This document shows positions 20,535 to 31,023 of a stretch of 64,000 nt of DNA, in pieces. The position numbers were made by a program, and so were the translations under genes. Origin of the DNA: Hyaloraphidium curvatum (Eukaryota > Monoblepharomycota > Hyaloraphidiomycetes > Hyaloraphidiales > Hyaloraphidiaceae). The stretch covers positions 620,001-684,000 of the forward strand of contig JAIVFI010000010.1 of NCBI GenBank assembly GCA_025558095.1. The letters are read 5' to 3'. The notes under the pieces were generated by a model. That model did not search any database. It was not told where the DNA came from and worked only from the letters and a program-made list of their open reading frames with translations. Numbering within the stretch: position 1 is the stretch's first letter; each line of letters opens with the position of its first letter.

Positions 20535-21521
20535 TCACAGAGACTTCCAGAATTCGGCCAGAGCTCTGGCCCCCGCGGCCGGATCCCTGTTCTCAAGCAT
20601 CCACCAGTGGTCGAGCCCTGGCAGCTCGGCCACCTTGGCGTTGAGCTTTGCGGCCATCTCCTTCGCCATCTCCACTGTTCCGGTAAAGTGGTCTTCATGA
20701 GGGATTATTACTAAGCCGGGTTTCTTGAGGGTCTTTGCCTCGCACGCCTTGCCGAGCTCGATCATCTTGGGCTGGGCCACCGAACGATAGCTTCGCGCAA
20801 GGGGCATCTCGGTGAGCTCTTCAAAGCAAGCCAATTCATAGATGCCACCCACGCCGCGAGCAAGCACTCCCCCATCACGTCGGTCATCGCGTCTGCAAAA
20901 TTGTGGGCGATCTCACCCTTAATGTTGAAGCCCTCCAGACGTTTCAAGCGGGTCTCGTACGGCGCCCCGGCACCGTGCTCCTTCATATATATCTCGCCCT
21001 CGGGGGGTTCGGCCTGATAGATTTGCGCCGCCTTATGCCACCTTCACGGCGTGTGAGAACAAAGAGACAACACAGGAAGCACGGCCGGACACGCACACGT
21101 AGTCGGGGTGAATAATGCCGGCGCAGTCCGCCGCCCAGGACGCCACGAGCTCCGGGGCCTGTGCTACGACCTGGTAAACGTCAGCAGCTCCCCCTGACAG
21201 GCCAAAAGAGAGAAGGAGTGGCAAGAGCAGAGTAGGCGATCATCTTTCGTCGAATCGGTCGGGAGACATCGCCAACCCACAGTCGTGCCCGACGAGGTGC
21301 ACCGGCGTGCCATCCTTGCCGAGCTCCTTGAGCTTCTCCGCCAAATGCTCATAGTACCCCTGTGCCGTCGCCTTGAAGCCCTCTGGCACGGGCTGAATGT
21401 CGTGGCCCGGGCGCGGAATCGCATGGGTGTCAGTAATGCCGAGCTTGGCCAGCTCCGCCCTCAGCGCATCCCAAAGCGCCGTGGTCTCGGGGTTCCCGGC
21501 AATGAAGGCAACGCGGACCAT
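20535..21521 (-). CDS. Alpha/beta hydrolase (haloalkane dehalogenase/epoxide hydrolase type)
   Basis: Four exons (21521-21281, 21193-21097, 21041-20853, 20790-20535) encode 260 aa. The nucleophile elbow GHDWG, with Asp80, is created by joining exons 1 and 2. Asp rather than Ser in the elbow is the haloalkane dehalogenase/epoxide hydrolase pattern. The oxyanion region near the N-terminus is HGNPE-like (AGNPET). Later blocks are HPDYVWHKAAQ and AAYRSVAQPKM, each rebuilt by splicing. The C-terminal LDHWWM holds the likely catalytic His. No signal peptide is present. Acceptors of introns 2 and 3 are AAG. The start ATG is divergent from TROVE copy 2 (368 bp). The substrate is unknown. Confidence 0.8.
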
Positions 21522-21889
21522 CGCGAACGGAAAACCTCGGAGCTCTCGGAGTCAGTTTCGGAAGATTCCAAAGTCAGTCCCTTCTGGGATGCGACGTCCT
21601 CGCTGTCTCCCAAACACGGGTGGGACAACCACGGACCTGCAAAGCAAGGTTTCAAGTGGGAGCCGGTGGAGAATGTGCATTCTTCGGCGAGATTCGTGCT
21701 TCGGCGCCTGATAGCACTACGTGCGATCGAGTGATCGGCCCGCCGGCTGGTCCGAGGGCCACAGCAACTGAGTCTCGCGGCTCGGGGGCGCTGCTCCACC
21801 GCTGGAGCGACAAAAGCCGGTGAAACAGCAAGCCTCGCGGCTCCTCTCATCACTCGCATCGCACCGCACCGGCCGAACCGCTTGCCGCC
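21522..21889. other. Intergenic; divergent promoter region including the right-arm end
   Basis: Between the hydrolase start and the TROVE copy 2 start. Bases from 21749 belong to the duplicated TROVE unit and match the region upstream of copy 1 with only small differences (for example a 4-nt indel). 21522-21748 is unique and shows no further feature. Confidence 0.6.
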
Positions 21890-24020
21890 ATGCCGCGCCG
21901 CGCCCGCAACTCGTACCTCTCTGCCGCGATGGCCCCGCAGCCCGCCGTGCCGCAGTCCAAGCCGCTGCCCGGCCGCGAAATGGTCGAGAACAACGCCGGC
22001 GGCTTCGTCTTTGCGGCCTCGGACCAGGCCAAGCTCGAGCGGTTCCTCGTCCTCGGTACCGAGAAGGTACGTTCACAACGACCTGCTAACCTGGATATGG
22101 CTGACGCTGCATTCGCACGCAGGGCTCGTACTACGCCACCGAGAAGGCCCTCACCGTGCTGTCGGCCAACCACCTCGTCGCCATGATCGCCTCTGGCCGC
22201 GGAAAGGACGTCGTCGCCACCGTCGCCGACTTTTCGCTGCGCAGCCGCACGCCCAAGCAGGACACGCTGGTGTTTGCCCTGGCCGCGGCCATCAAGCTCG
22301 GCGACGACGACACCCGCGCCGCCGCCTACGCCGCCGTGCCCCAGGTGTGCCGCATCCCGACCACGCTCTTCCAGCTGTTCGAGTTCGAGAAGCTTTTCGG
22401 CGACAAGAAGCCCACCTGGGGCGCCGGCATGCGCCGCGCCGTCGCCGGCTGGTACCTCGGCAAGCCCGCCATGGACCTCGCCTACACCACGTCCAAGTAC
22501 AAGTCGCGCAACGACTGGACGAGCCGCGACGTGCTGCGCTGCGTGCACCTCAAGGTCCCCGGCGGCGCCGACGAGAACAGGCCCGCTGCGCAGCCCGAGG
22601 CCGCCGTCGCGCCCGAGACTGCCGCCCAGCCCGAGACCGGCAAGACCGCCAAGCGCCTGCAGACCCCGGCCAAGCCCCTGCCTCCGATTGCCAGCGCTCG
22701 CGACCTCGTGCTCCGCTACATCGTCCGCGGCCGCGACGGCGTCAAGGGCGAGCTCGAGCGCATCCTCGCCTCCTCGGACGACATGGACACGGACGCTCCC
22801 CCTCCCCCGGCGCCGATCGCCGACGACGACGACTTCGAGATGGTGCCGATGCCCGCCTCGGAGGCGCCTGCCGGCAACGCCTCCACCCCCGCCCCGGCCA
22901 AGGACGCAGCCGAGCTCCGCCGTGTCGCCGCTTTCATCTCCGCGCTCGAGGACATGGCCGCGCTGGGCCTCAAGCAGGGCGAGCCCGCCGACGAGGACGT
23001 TGCCCGCGCGGCCGAGCTCATCCGCCGGTTCCGCCTCGCCCGCGAGCACGTGCCGACCTCCTTCCTCAACTCGCCCGAGATCTGGCGCGCTCTGCTCGCG
23101 ATCGGCATGCCCATGACGGCCATGATCCGCAACCTCGGCAAGATGACTTCGGTCGGCCTGCTCGAGCCCCTGTCGGACGAGTCGGACTCGGTGTGCCGCG
23201 CGCTCGCCTCCCGCGACGCCATCCGCAAGGCCCGTGTGCACCCGTTCAGCATCCTGCTGGCGATGGAGACCTACCGCGCCGGCCGCGGGGTGCGCGGGTC
23301 GCTGTCGTGGGACCCGGACGAGCGCATCGTGGACTCGCTGTCGGCGGCGTTCGACCTGGCGTTCGAGAACGTGGAGCCGACGGGCAAGAAGTTCCTCGTC
23401 GGCATCGACGTGTCGGGCTCCATGTCGTCGCCGATCGCGGGCTCGTCCATCAGCTCGCGGACGGCGGCGAGCGCGATCGCCCTCGCGCTCGTGCGCAGCG
23501 AGCAGCAGGTGCACACCATGGCGTTCTGCGACACCTTCACGCCCTTCCCCATCGGCAAGCACGAGCGGCTCGACGCCGTCGTCGACAGGAGCGACGGCAT
23601 GCCGTTCGGCGGCACTGACTGCGCCCTGCCCATGACCTACGCACTCGAGAAGCGGCTCGAGGTCGACGTTTTCGTCGTGCTCACCGACAACGAGACGTGG
23701 TTCGGCAGGATCCACCCCTCCGAGGCCCTCCGTCGGTACCGCGCCGGCATGGGCCGCCCGCACGCTAAGCTCGCGGTGGCGGCGTTCGCGGTCAACGACT
23801 TCACGATCGCGGACCCGGAGGACCTGGGGATGCTGGACATTGTCGGCCTGGACGCCTCGATCCCGGTGGTGCTCCGCGATTTTGTCCTGCGGGAGGGGTG
23901 AGCAGTGCTGCGGACGGCGGGGGGTTGGTGGCCTCGGGCAAGATTGGAACACTCTGGACACTCTGAAACTCGGATTTGCAACTTTTCGATCATTGTACCT
24001 TTGGTTCTGTGTCTGAATAC
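21749..24020 (+). repeat. Right arm of the large inverted duplication (TROVE unit)
   Basis: Reverse-complement partner of about 9550-11843. By eye the arms are identical from exon 1 through the intron to about 23605. They then show six silent differences in the last 290 bp of the coding region, and after the stop codon the match drops to a patchy similarity. Confidence 0.9.
21890..23901 (+). CDS. TROVE/VWA protein, Ro60-like (copy 2)
   Basis: Exons 21890-22066 and 22123-23901 encode 651 aa, predicted identical to the copy 1 product, including the 56-nt intron. HEAT-like TROVE repeats precede a VWA domain with MIDAS residues D488, S490 and S492. Six silent codon differences from copy 1 lie near the 3' end (codons at about 23611-23616, 23642, 23670, 23758 and 23880). 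Its upstream neighbour is the divergent alpha/beta hydrolase, so the two copies share proximal promoter sequence but have different partners. If expressed, it should bind structured small RNAs in the cytoplasm or nucleus, as Ro60 does. Confidence 0.88.
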
Positions 24021-24165
24021 CGCTGTTTCGCGCAGCAGACGCAGTGGGATTCGCGGGAAGCCATCGATCAGTCGTCCCCGCGTCCGGCTTGATTGGGCGT
24101 TGTTCCCCAGGTTCTCCCCCAGAATGCCCCTCCGCCTGGACTTGTTCGGCCTTTTGGGAACAGAA

Positions 24166-24867
24166 ATGTCGGCCCTCATTGCGGCGCGATGCAGCCCTGC
24201 CGCGGGACCGCGCTTCGGAGCTCTCCATGTCGCGCGATTCGCGTGCGCGGGGACGGGTTGTCGGACCAGGAACCCTGCGCCCCCTCGGGACGTGCCGTGC
24301 CGCGGCTTCTCGTCATCGCGCCCTTTGGCCCAGCGACATCGTACTCATGGCTTGGAACGCATGCCGCACCGGTCTCCCTACGACGTGCTCGCGGTCCCGC
24401 ACTCGGCGACCCAGGCGGAGATCAAAGCCGTTTATCGCGCCCTCGCGATGCGCTTGCACCCGGACCGGCATGCCCACGAGGTTTCTTCCATGAGCAGGGA
24501 CGAACGAACGCGGCGGTTCAAGGAGGTTTCGGAGGCCTACGCCTTCCTGTCGGAGAAGCGGGCCCTGGTGGACGCGCACTTTCTGCGGAGACCGATACCG
24601 CAGCCGACCTTTTACTACCATGATGTCGAGGATCCGACGGTTTGGCGCGGACCTAGGCCGGGCTGGACGTACTCGCCGGCCGCAAAGAAGTGGAGGATGA
24701 GATTCTGGATCGCGAAGTTCTTGGTGGTCGGGTTCCTGGCCTGGGGCACTATCGTGGGCAACATGTCCAACGTCAGTCGCCGGAAACAGGCGATGAGGCG
24801 CAGGAGGCAGGCAGCACAGGCGTCGCAGAAGGGCCAGCAGGTGCCGTCGGCGGCACCTTCCGAGTAG
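24166..24867 (+). CDS. Mitochondrial J-domain membrane protein
   Basis: A single exon of 233 aa. The N-terminus is Ala/Arg/Ser-rich with a CRGFSSSRPLAQRH segment typical of a mitochondrial presequence. The J-domain follows (SPYDVLAVPHSATQAEI...), with the HPD tripeptide at residues 98-100 that stimulates Hsp70 ATPase, and a later FKEVSEAYAFLS helix. A transmembrane segment lies at about 180-199 (FWIAKFLVVGFLAWGTIVG), then a basic tail. This layout resembles fungal membrane-anchored mitochondrial J-proteins such as Jid1. An upstream in-frame ATG at 24124 would lengthen the presequence. No Gly/Phe or zinc-finger region is present. Confidence 0.8.
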   Translation: MSALIAARCSPAAGPRFGALHVARFACAGTGCRTRNPAPPRDVPCRGFSSSRPLAQRHRTHGLERMPHRSPYDVLAVPHSATQAEIKAVYRALAMRLHPDRHAHEVSSMSRDERTRRFKEVSEAYAFLSEKRALVDAHFLRRPIPQPTFYYHDVEDPTVWRGPRPGWTYSPAAKKWRMRFWIAKFLVVGFLAWGTIVGNMSNVSRRKQAMRRRRQAAQASQKGQQVPSAAPSE

Positions 24868-25036
24868 ATTCTCTGGAACGCTCATGTCGGGGAGCTCAAT
24901 ACGGAATCAACAGCCATCGGCGCGCTACAACCGGAAGAATGGGATTGATGTAGTCTTCACTGACTCTGAAACGTTGACACAGATCACTTTGCGGATGGCC
25001 GAGATCTCGAATCCCCGGCGCACCGAATCGTCCAGC

Positions 25037-25812
25037 CTACATAAGGCGCTCCCAGCCTTCGAACCAATCGCAAGGAGCAACGTTCTTGCCAGTGACGTTG
25101 ATTTCGACGGCTTCGCCGACGGCCTCGCGCACTCCAGCGAGGTCGAAGTCCCCTTCCCCAACCACGACAAGCTCTTGGAGTGCCGGGGCGGAGAACCCGG
25201 CAAAGACATCGCCAGCCGGCATGGGTGCGGCATCCGTCGCCCCAACATAACGCATGATTCGTTCGCGCCCCGTCTTTGCGATTTGGAGACTCCTGAGGCC
25301 CGAAAACGTGCCCCGAAGGCTGAACTTCGCGCCAACTCGGTCCACCACGACACTTTCGAGACTCGGGCCGATCATGTCAGAGACAAGCCCAAGCATGGCT
25401 CCGGTACGAAGCTCCACTGTGTCATAGTTCATCCAGTGGCTCGTGAGACGACCGATTTGTAGCTTCCGGATGCGAGCACGGTGCTCTGGGCGCTTTGCCG
25501 TAAGAGAATAGACCACGAGAACGTTCTGGTAGCGGTCATCGGAAAGTGACGAAAGAGGCAATGTTTCACAGGCGACATCGCTGGGAACGCGGTAAAGTCG
25601 TCCGCAGCTGATCCGATGAAATGACCGTCTCCGCCCTGACGGACTCGAAGACGTGCTGGTCCAGGCGTTCCCGCGGGAGCAGCTGGATGGAGAGGCGGAG
25701 CTCCTCGTCCGGCGTGAGCGCCCGCTGGGCCGCTGCCGCCGGGGATGCGACGCGTCCCCGGGTTGTGTCCATTGGCGCCCTCGGGAACTTTCGTCTTCTT
25801 CTTGGGCGGCAT
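25037..25812 (-). CDS. F-box/LRR-like hypothetical protein, 5' structure unresolved
   Basis: The 3' exon from about 25605 to 25037 is a convincing frame, with RLYRVPSDVACETLPL, RIRKLQIGRL and FSGLRSLQIAKTG resembling the post-F-box and leucine-rich parts of fungal F-box proteins. A paralogous 3' relic lies at 33634-33909. The 5' part is uncertain. The frame starting at 25772 reads LTPDEELRLSIQLLPRERL, F-box-like, but is one base out of frame with the 3' exon near 25590-25610, and no phase-correct intron was found. ATG 25812 begins another frame (MPPKKKTK). Either an unseen intron or a frameshift is present. It would be a substrate adaptor of SCF ubiquitin ligases if intact. Confidence 0.4.
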
Positions 25813-25967
25813 CTTGGCTCTGCCGGGGGTTCTGTTGCAGGGACGAGGGGATCAAGCCGTGCGCGCGCCGCCCACGCCGGGTGTGGCCAATCCAACCGAG
25901 CCAACCCCACGCACTTCGCGTCCGTCCGCCCCTCCGCCCCATCGTCGACGCCAATCCCATTTCCAGA

Positions 25968-28024
25968 ATGTCGGGCAAAGGCCGCAAAGTCTACGTCGTC
26001 GGCGTCGGGATGACCAAGTACGGTTCTTCCGGCATTTGGGAGACACCGCCCGGCCTCTTTCTGGCCGCTTTACTCGGGGCTCCCAGCGCTTTACTCGGGG
26101 CTCCCAGCGCTTTACTCGGGGCTCCCAACGCTCTTTTTTGCTTTGGCCCTCTCACCCGCCCTTCCCGCCCGCAGGTTCGAGAAGCCCGGCGCCCGCGAGG
26201 GCGCCAACTACTACGACTATGCGCTGGAAGCCACCACCAAGGCCCTGCTCGACGCGGGGGTGACGTACGACAAGGTCGAGTTCGCCGCGGTCGGGTTCTG
26301 CTTCGGCGGGACGGGGCAGGGGCAGAGGGCGCTCTACCAGCTTGGGCTGACTCAGGTAAAGTTCTGCTCCGTGTACGACCTTGCGGTGCTGACCCTTCCT
26401 CGCCGGATGGCAGATCCCTGTAGTCAACACCAATAACGCCTGCGCCACCGGGTCCACCGCTCTCTACCTGGCCCGCAGCCAGGTCGAAGGCGGGCTGTAC
26501 GACTGCGTGCTCGCGCTCGGGTTCGACAAGATGCAGCGCGGGCCTCTCGGCGGTGCCACCCCCAACGTGGACGACGGGAACCCGATGGCGCCGCACATGG
26601 CCAGGATGAAGGTGGAGAACCGCCAGCTGAACCCTCAGATGGTATTCTTCGTTTCGCGCAGCTTCGGATGGGGGAATGCCTTGCTGAGCTCCGACCCCTC
26701 CGCACGCACCGACGCCTCCACATCCACCGACGCCTCCGTCCGCACCTCGCTGTCTACTTCTCCAACCCAACCCTCCCGTCTTCCACTACCTCATCTACAG
26801 TTTGTCAGTATGCCGCTCTGCTTGCCCCGGGGACGAGCCTAACGGACGGATTTCGCAGGGCAACGCCGGCCTCGAGTACGTCAAGAAGTACGAGAACAAG
26901 GGCGCCTCGACCCGGCACTTCAACATGATCGCCGCCAAGAACCACCGCCACTCGGCCAACAACCCGTACTCGCAGGTTGGCCCCTCCCTGTCGCGCAGCT
27001 CCGCCGGTGCTCACCGAACCCCCCGGGGACGGGCAGTTCCGCGACGTCTACACGGAAGAACAAGTCGCCGAATCCCGCGAGATCTACGGCCCCCTGCGCT
27101 TCCTAGCCGTTGGTGCTCCCGCGCGAGTTCCGCGCGCGGTTCCTCAACGAAATCCGCCCGATCCCGTCGACAGTGCTGCCCCACCAGTGATGGCGCCGGC
27201 GCCGCCGTCCTCGCATCGGAGGACTTTGTCAAGGCGCACAACCTGCAGGCCCAGGCGGTCGAGATCTGCGCGCAGGTCCTGGCCACCGACTCGGGCCGCG
27301 CGCTGATCGACACGGACCGGAGCGCGATCGAGCTCGTCGGCGCCGACATGGCGCGGAGGGCGGCGAGGGATGCGTACAGGATCGCGGGGGTGAAGCCGGA
27401 GCAGATCGGGGTGGTGGAGCTGCACGACTGCTTCGCTCCCAACGGTGCGTCCGCGTGCCGCGCCCCGCGGGTATCGCGGAAAGGCTGACGGCGACCCGCG
27501 TCGTGCAGAGCTCATCACCTACGACGCGATCCAGATCGCCAAGGAGGGCGAGGGCCACCTCCGCCTGGAGCGCGGGGACTACACTTTCGGAGGCAACGGG
27601 CCCGTGGTCAACCCCTCGGGCGGGCTCATCTCCAAGGGGCACCCGCTCGGCGCCACGGGGCTGGCCCAGCTGTGCGAGCTGACCTGGCAGCTGAGGGGGT
27701 GGTGCGGGCCGAGGCAGATTCCCAACCTCACCCACGGTGCGTCCCTTACGCCGTGTTGCGAGCCAAGGCCTGCCGGATTGCACGTGCTGACGTTTCGCCG
27801 CAGCCCTGCAGCACAACGTTGGCCTGGGCGGCGCCGTCGTCGTCGGCATCTACAAGAAGGCCTTCCCCGAGCTCAAGTGCGACCCCTCCGCGCGCTGGTC
27901 TTACAATCCCGCGGTGGAAGCCAGGAGGATCAGCGAGGCCGACATCAAGAAGGTGATCGCGTCGACCGGGGGGCTGGCGGGGAGCAAGGACGGGGTGGAC
28001 CCGGCGGTCGCTGCCAAGCTCTAG
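25968..28024 (+). CDS. Peroxisomal SCPx-type 3-ketoacyl-CoA thiolase
   Basis: Eight exons (25968-26017, 26175-26355, 26414-26641, 26859-26975, 27037-27108, 27174-27444, 27509-27736, 27804-28024) encode 455 aa. It cleaves 3-ketoacyl-CoA in peroxisomal beta-oxidation. The family blocks are present: VVGVGMTKF at the start, the nucleophile Cys87 in [44 protein letters not shown], and His351 in [10 protein letters not shown]. All seven introns rejoin these blocks in phase. The last residues, AKL, are a PTS1 peroxisomal targeting signal. There is no C-terminal SCP2 domain, unlike animal SCPx fusions. Intron 1 is 157 nt because of a triple 21-bp repeat. It is divergent from the F-box/LRR-like gene. 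Confidence 0.93.
26066..26128 (+). repeat. Three tandem 21-bp repeats inside intron 1 of the thiolase gene
   Basis: Units 26066-26086, 26087-26107 and 26108-26128 share CGCTTTACTCGGGGCTCCCA. The third differs in its last base. The repeats lengthen an intron that is otherwise typical in ends. Confidence 0.9.
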
Positions 28025-28233
28025 ATTGGAGGCTAAAGGGGCAGGAAAACAAGTGTCGATGTGAATCCATGTGGATATCAAGTGGTCTCTGTGTTGCATC
28101 CGAGCTGCATCCGTGCGGATTGGTGTGGGAGCGAACTCGATTTTCGGAGGCTGCGTTGATCGATGGTTGGTGGCTCCATCGATCAACTCGCAAAGAGACC
28201 TCAATCAGGACCCAACCACTGACGACGAACAAC

Positions 28234-30952
28234 ATGTCAGTCGTGCCCGGTACGCCGCACACGGCGAATCCCGATGTCGGCGAAGGCGGCGGCGTGCCGC
28301 GCGGGGGGCGGCGGCGGCCAGCGCCCACGCCCAAGGTCGCAGACTTTGGATGGGACGAGGCCGACGCCGAGGAGGTCCGGCAGATGGCCGAGCGGCACCG
28401 GGGCGGCGCGGCGCCGTCGCACCGCGCGGAAAACCCGATGCCGCGGAGGGCGGAGAATGGCCGGGCCGGAGAGGGAGGGATGCAGGAGGAGGGCGCGCAG
28501 AGCCCGCTCCCGTCGCCTCCGCTCAGTGTGACCGAACGCCCCGTCGGGCCCCCGCAGAGCGCAGATCTGCGCGCGGGCGAGCTGCATGCGGGGGGCGCGC
28601 AGCCGGGGGCGCCGCAGACGGGCCCGGGCAGCCCGCGGGAGCGCTCCCCCGCGCCGGGCTCGCCCCCCGACGGCCCGCGCTGGTGGGACGGCGGCCACGA
28701 CTGGAGGGACCCGGGCTCGGACCCCGCCCCGCGCGCGCTCGAGGCGTCGATCGGCCAGCTGCAGTCGCTCGTCGATTACGACCACCGGCTGATGGAGATG
28801 GAGATGGACGCGCCGCACCTGGCTCGCCGGGCACGCAGGCAGCCGCAGCTGGCCAGATCAACAAAGCGCCGCCGCATCGCATCGCCGGACCGCCGGTTGC
28901 AGCTGCCGGATGCCGCCGATGGGCACGATGGGCGCACCAGGCGCGCAGCAAATGACTCGTCGTCCCCCCTGCCGCCGCCGTTCGGCGCGAGGGACAAGGG
29001 CAAAGGAAGGGCCGACCCCGCAAGCCCGCCTGCCGCACCGCTCGACGCGCCCGCATCGGATTCCGACTCGGACTCGACGGCCCCGCTGACGCAGCGCAGG
29101 CGCCGTGCTCCGCGGCCGCAGGACCCTCCCCCCCCGCCGGCCGCGGACGACGGCGACAGCTCCACGACGGAAGAGATCCCCGCCTCGCGCAGGCGCCGCG
29201 TGCATCGCCCGCCGCCGTCGATCGAGATCCCGTCGGACGACGAGGACGAGATCGCCCTCGCGGAGAGGCACGGCGACCGGCACAGGAGGCGCCTGGCCTT
29301 TTTCTCCGATCCCGCGCCGGCAGCCGCGCTTCCCGCCCCGCCCGGCTCCCGCCCCGTGGCCTCGCGCCGCGGCATCCACGCCGGATCGTCGCGCGACGAG
29401 GGCCGCCGCAGGCTGCTCCCCACCTTCTCCCCCGAAATCATCGGCCGCAACCGCCGCACCGCCGCCCCCACCGTCAACCTCACATCTGCCCCGCCGCACG
29501 AAGTCGAGGACCTCACCTCCCCCCCGCTGCCCCCCCACGACTCGGACGACCTCGTCATCCTCGACGAACGCAGCCCCAGCCCCCCGTCTTCGAGGCGGCG
29601 CCCTCCCCGCCGCCGCTTTGCCCCCGCGGGGCCCGTCGTCATCTCGGACTCGGAACCGGAAAGCACCGTCACCGGCCCGTCGGCCTCGGACACCGATTCC
29701 CGGCGCCGCGGCGGTTTGTCGGCGGCGTTCGCCCCCGCTGGCCGCTTCTCCCGGCGCGACCCGCCGCCTCCCCCCCGCGGCACCGACCCCACCTCCTCCG
29801 ACGCACTCCGCATGGCCCGCCTCCGCGAGGCCCGCATGCGGCCCCCCGGGGAGCGCGTGGTGCTGGTGGAGAGCGACGACGAGCTGGAGGCGGATCTGGA
29901 CCGGATCCGCGGGGCGGGGAGGGAGGGGAGCGACGAGGAGCTGGCGAGGAGGCTGCAGGAGGAGGAGTACGCGAGGAACGCGGGGGGAATCAGGTTGGGG
30001 GGGCCGATGGCGCCGCCGTTTGGGGTGGAGGCGGTGAGTTTTTCTGTTGTGCGCTGGCGGCCACGTCGCTGACGTACTTTTTTTCTTTGCAGCCGTACCA
30101 CCCTTACGTGCCCCCACCGCCGCCGCAGCGCCGCTCCCGCGCCGCACGTACCTCCCGCACCGCGCGCAACCAGCGCCAGCAGCACCAGCCCACCCTCCCC
30201 TTCGGCCGCCCCCCCGGGCCCCCGCCGGGCATCCTGTCCTTCCGCCCCTCGTCCGGCGGCGCGTTCGCCTCGCTGTACCACAGCCTCTTCTTCGGCGGGC
30301 CCGACAGCGTAGCGAGCAACCCCGCCAACTACCTCCCCGACCGCGCGCTCGAGAACGCGTCCTACGAATCCCTCCTCGCCCTTTCGGAGAGGATCGGGAC
30401 CGCGGTGCCCCGGACGCTGGACCGCGCGGCCGTGGGCGCGCTGCCGCGGAGGATGAGGAGGGAGGAGGAGCGGCAGTGCTCCATCTGCATGGACGACTTC
30501 GAGGACGACGGGGGGATGCTGACGAGCTTGCCAGAGTGCGACCACGGGTTCCATCCGGACTGCATAGGGACGTGGTTGAGCGAGGGAAACGCGAATTGTC
30601 CCATGTGGGTGCACTTGGACCGTTCGTCGCTATCTCGTCGCTGACATCAAGGTTCTCATTCGCCCACAGCTGCCGCAAGAAGGTCTCGGACCCCAACTCG
30701 GCTCCTCCCGGCGCCACCGACAGCCCGCCCCCGCGCCCGCCGCGGCGCCGCGAACCGCAGCGCCCCCGCGGCTCGCGCTTCAACGTCGGCGCGGCGCGCG
30801 GTGGCGGCGGCCCGATCGTGCTCGAGGATGAGCGGCCAAGCAGAAGCAGAGGCCGGACGCTGGGGGAGGCGCCGCGGGACCGCGACTACGGGCGGGACGG
30901 GTGGAGGAGGTCGGACAGGGGGCCGGAGCCGGATCCGGATGCGCTGCTGTGA
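28234..30952 (+). CDS. RING-H2 E3 ubiquitin ligase with SUMO-interaction-like motifs
   Basis: Three exons (28234-30033, 30093-30604, 30670-30952) encode 864 aa. The RING-H2 finger starts at about residue 729: CSIC, then CDHGFHPDC, then CPICRKK, the last pair being created by splicing. The region before it has an aliphatic [10 protein letters not shown] stretch. The first 600 residues are Pro/Arg/Ser/Asp-rich and disordered, with at least four short hydrophobic cores next to acidic runs: IEIPSDDED (330), LVILDE (440), VVISDSE (468) and VVLVESDDE (542). These match SUMO-interacting motifs, so a SUMO-targeted ubiquitin ligase is a reasonable inference. The C-terminal tail is basic and RGG-like. 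It converges on the MYND gene, with stops 71 bp apart. Confidence 0.85.
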
Positions 30953-31023
30953 TGCCTCGCCGCGTGCTGGAAGGAGAAAGATGTATCGGCCGAATGTACG
31001 AGACGGTCCCCATCCGTTCGTTT

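Noticed and set aside
11844-21748. Search for Y-RNA-like genes near the TROVE genes
   Set aside because: No short stem-loop with a terminal helix and internal pyrimidine-rich loop could be recognised by eye among the coding regions. A covariance-model search would be needed.
21850-24228. 792-aa minus-strand open frame opposite TROVE copy 2
   Set aside because: Same shadow as opposite copy 1. It has no family features, and its existence follows from the duplicated gene.
28858-30783. Minus-strand frames of more than 600 aa opposite the RING gene
   Set aside because: Shadow frames in a GC-rich disordered-coding region. The plus strand encodes a complete spliced RING-H2 finger.
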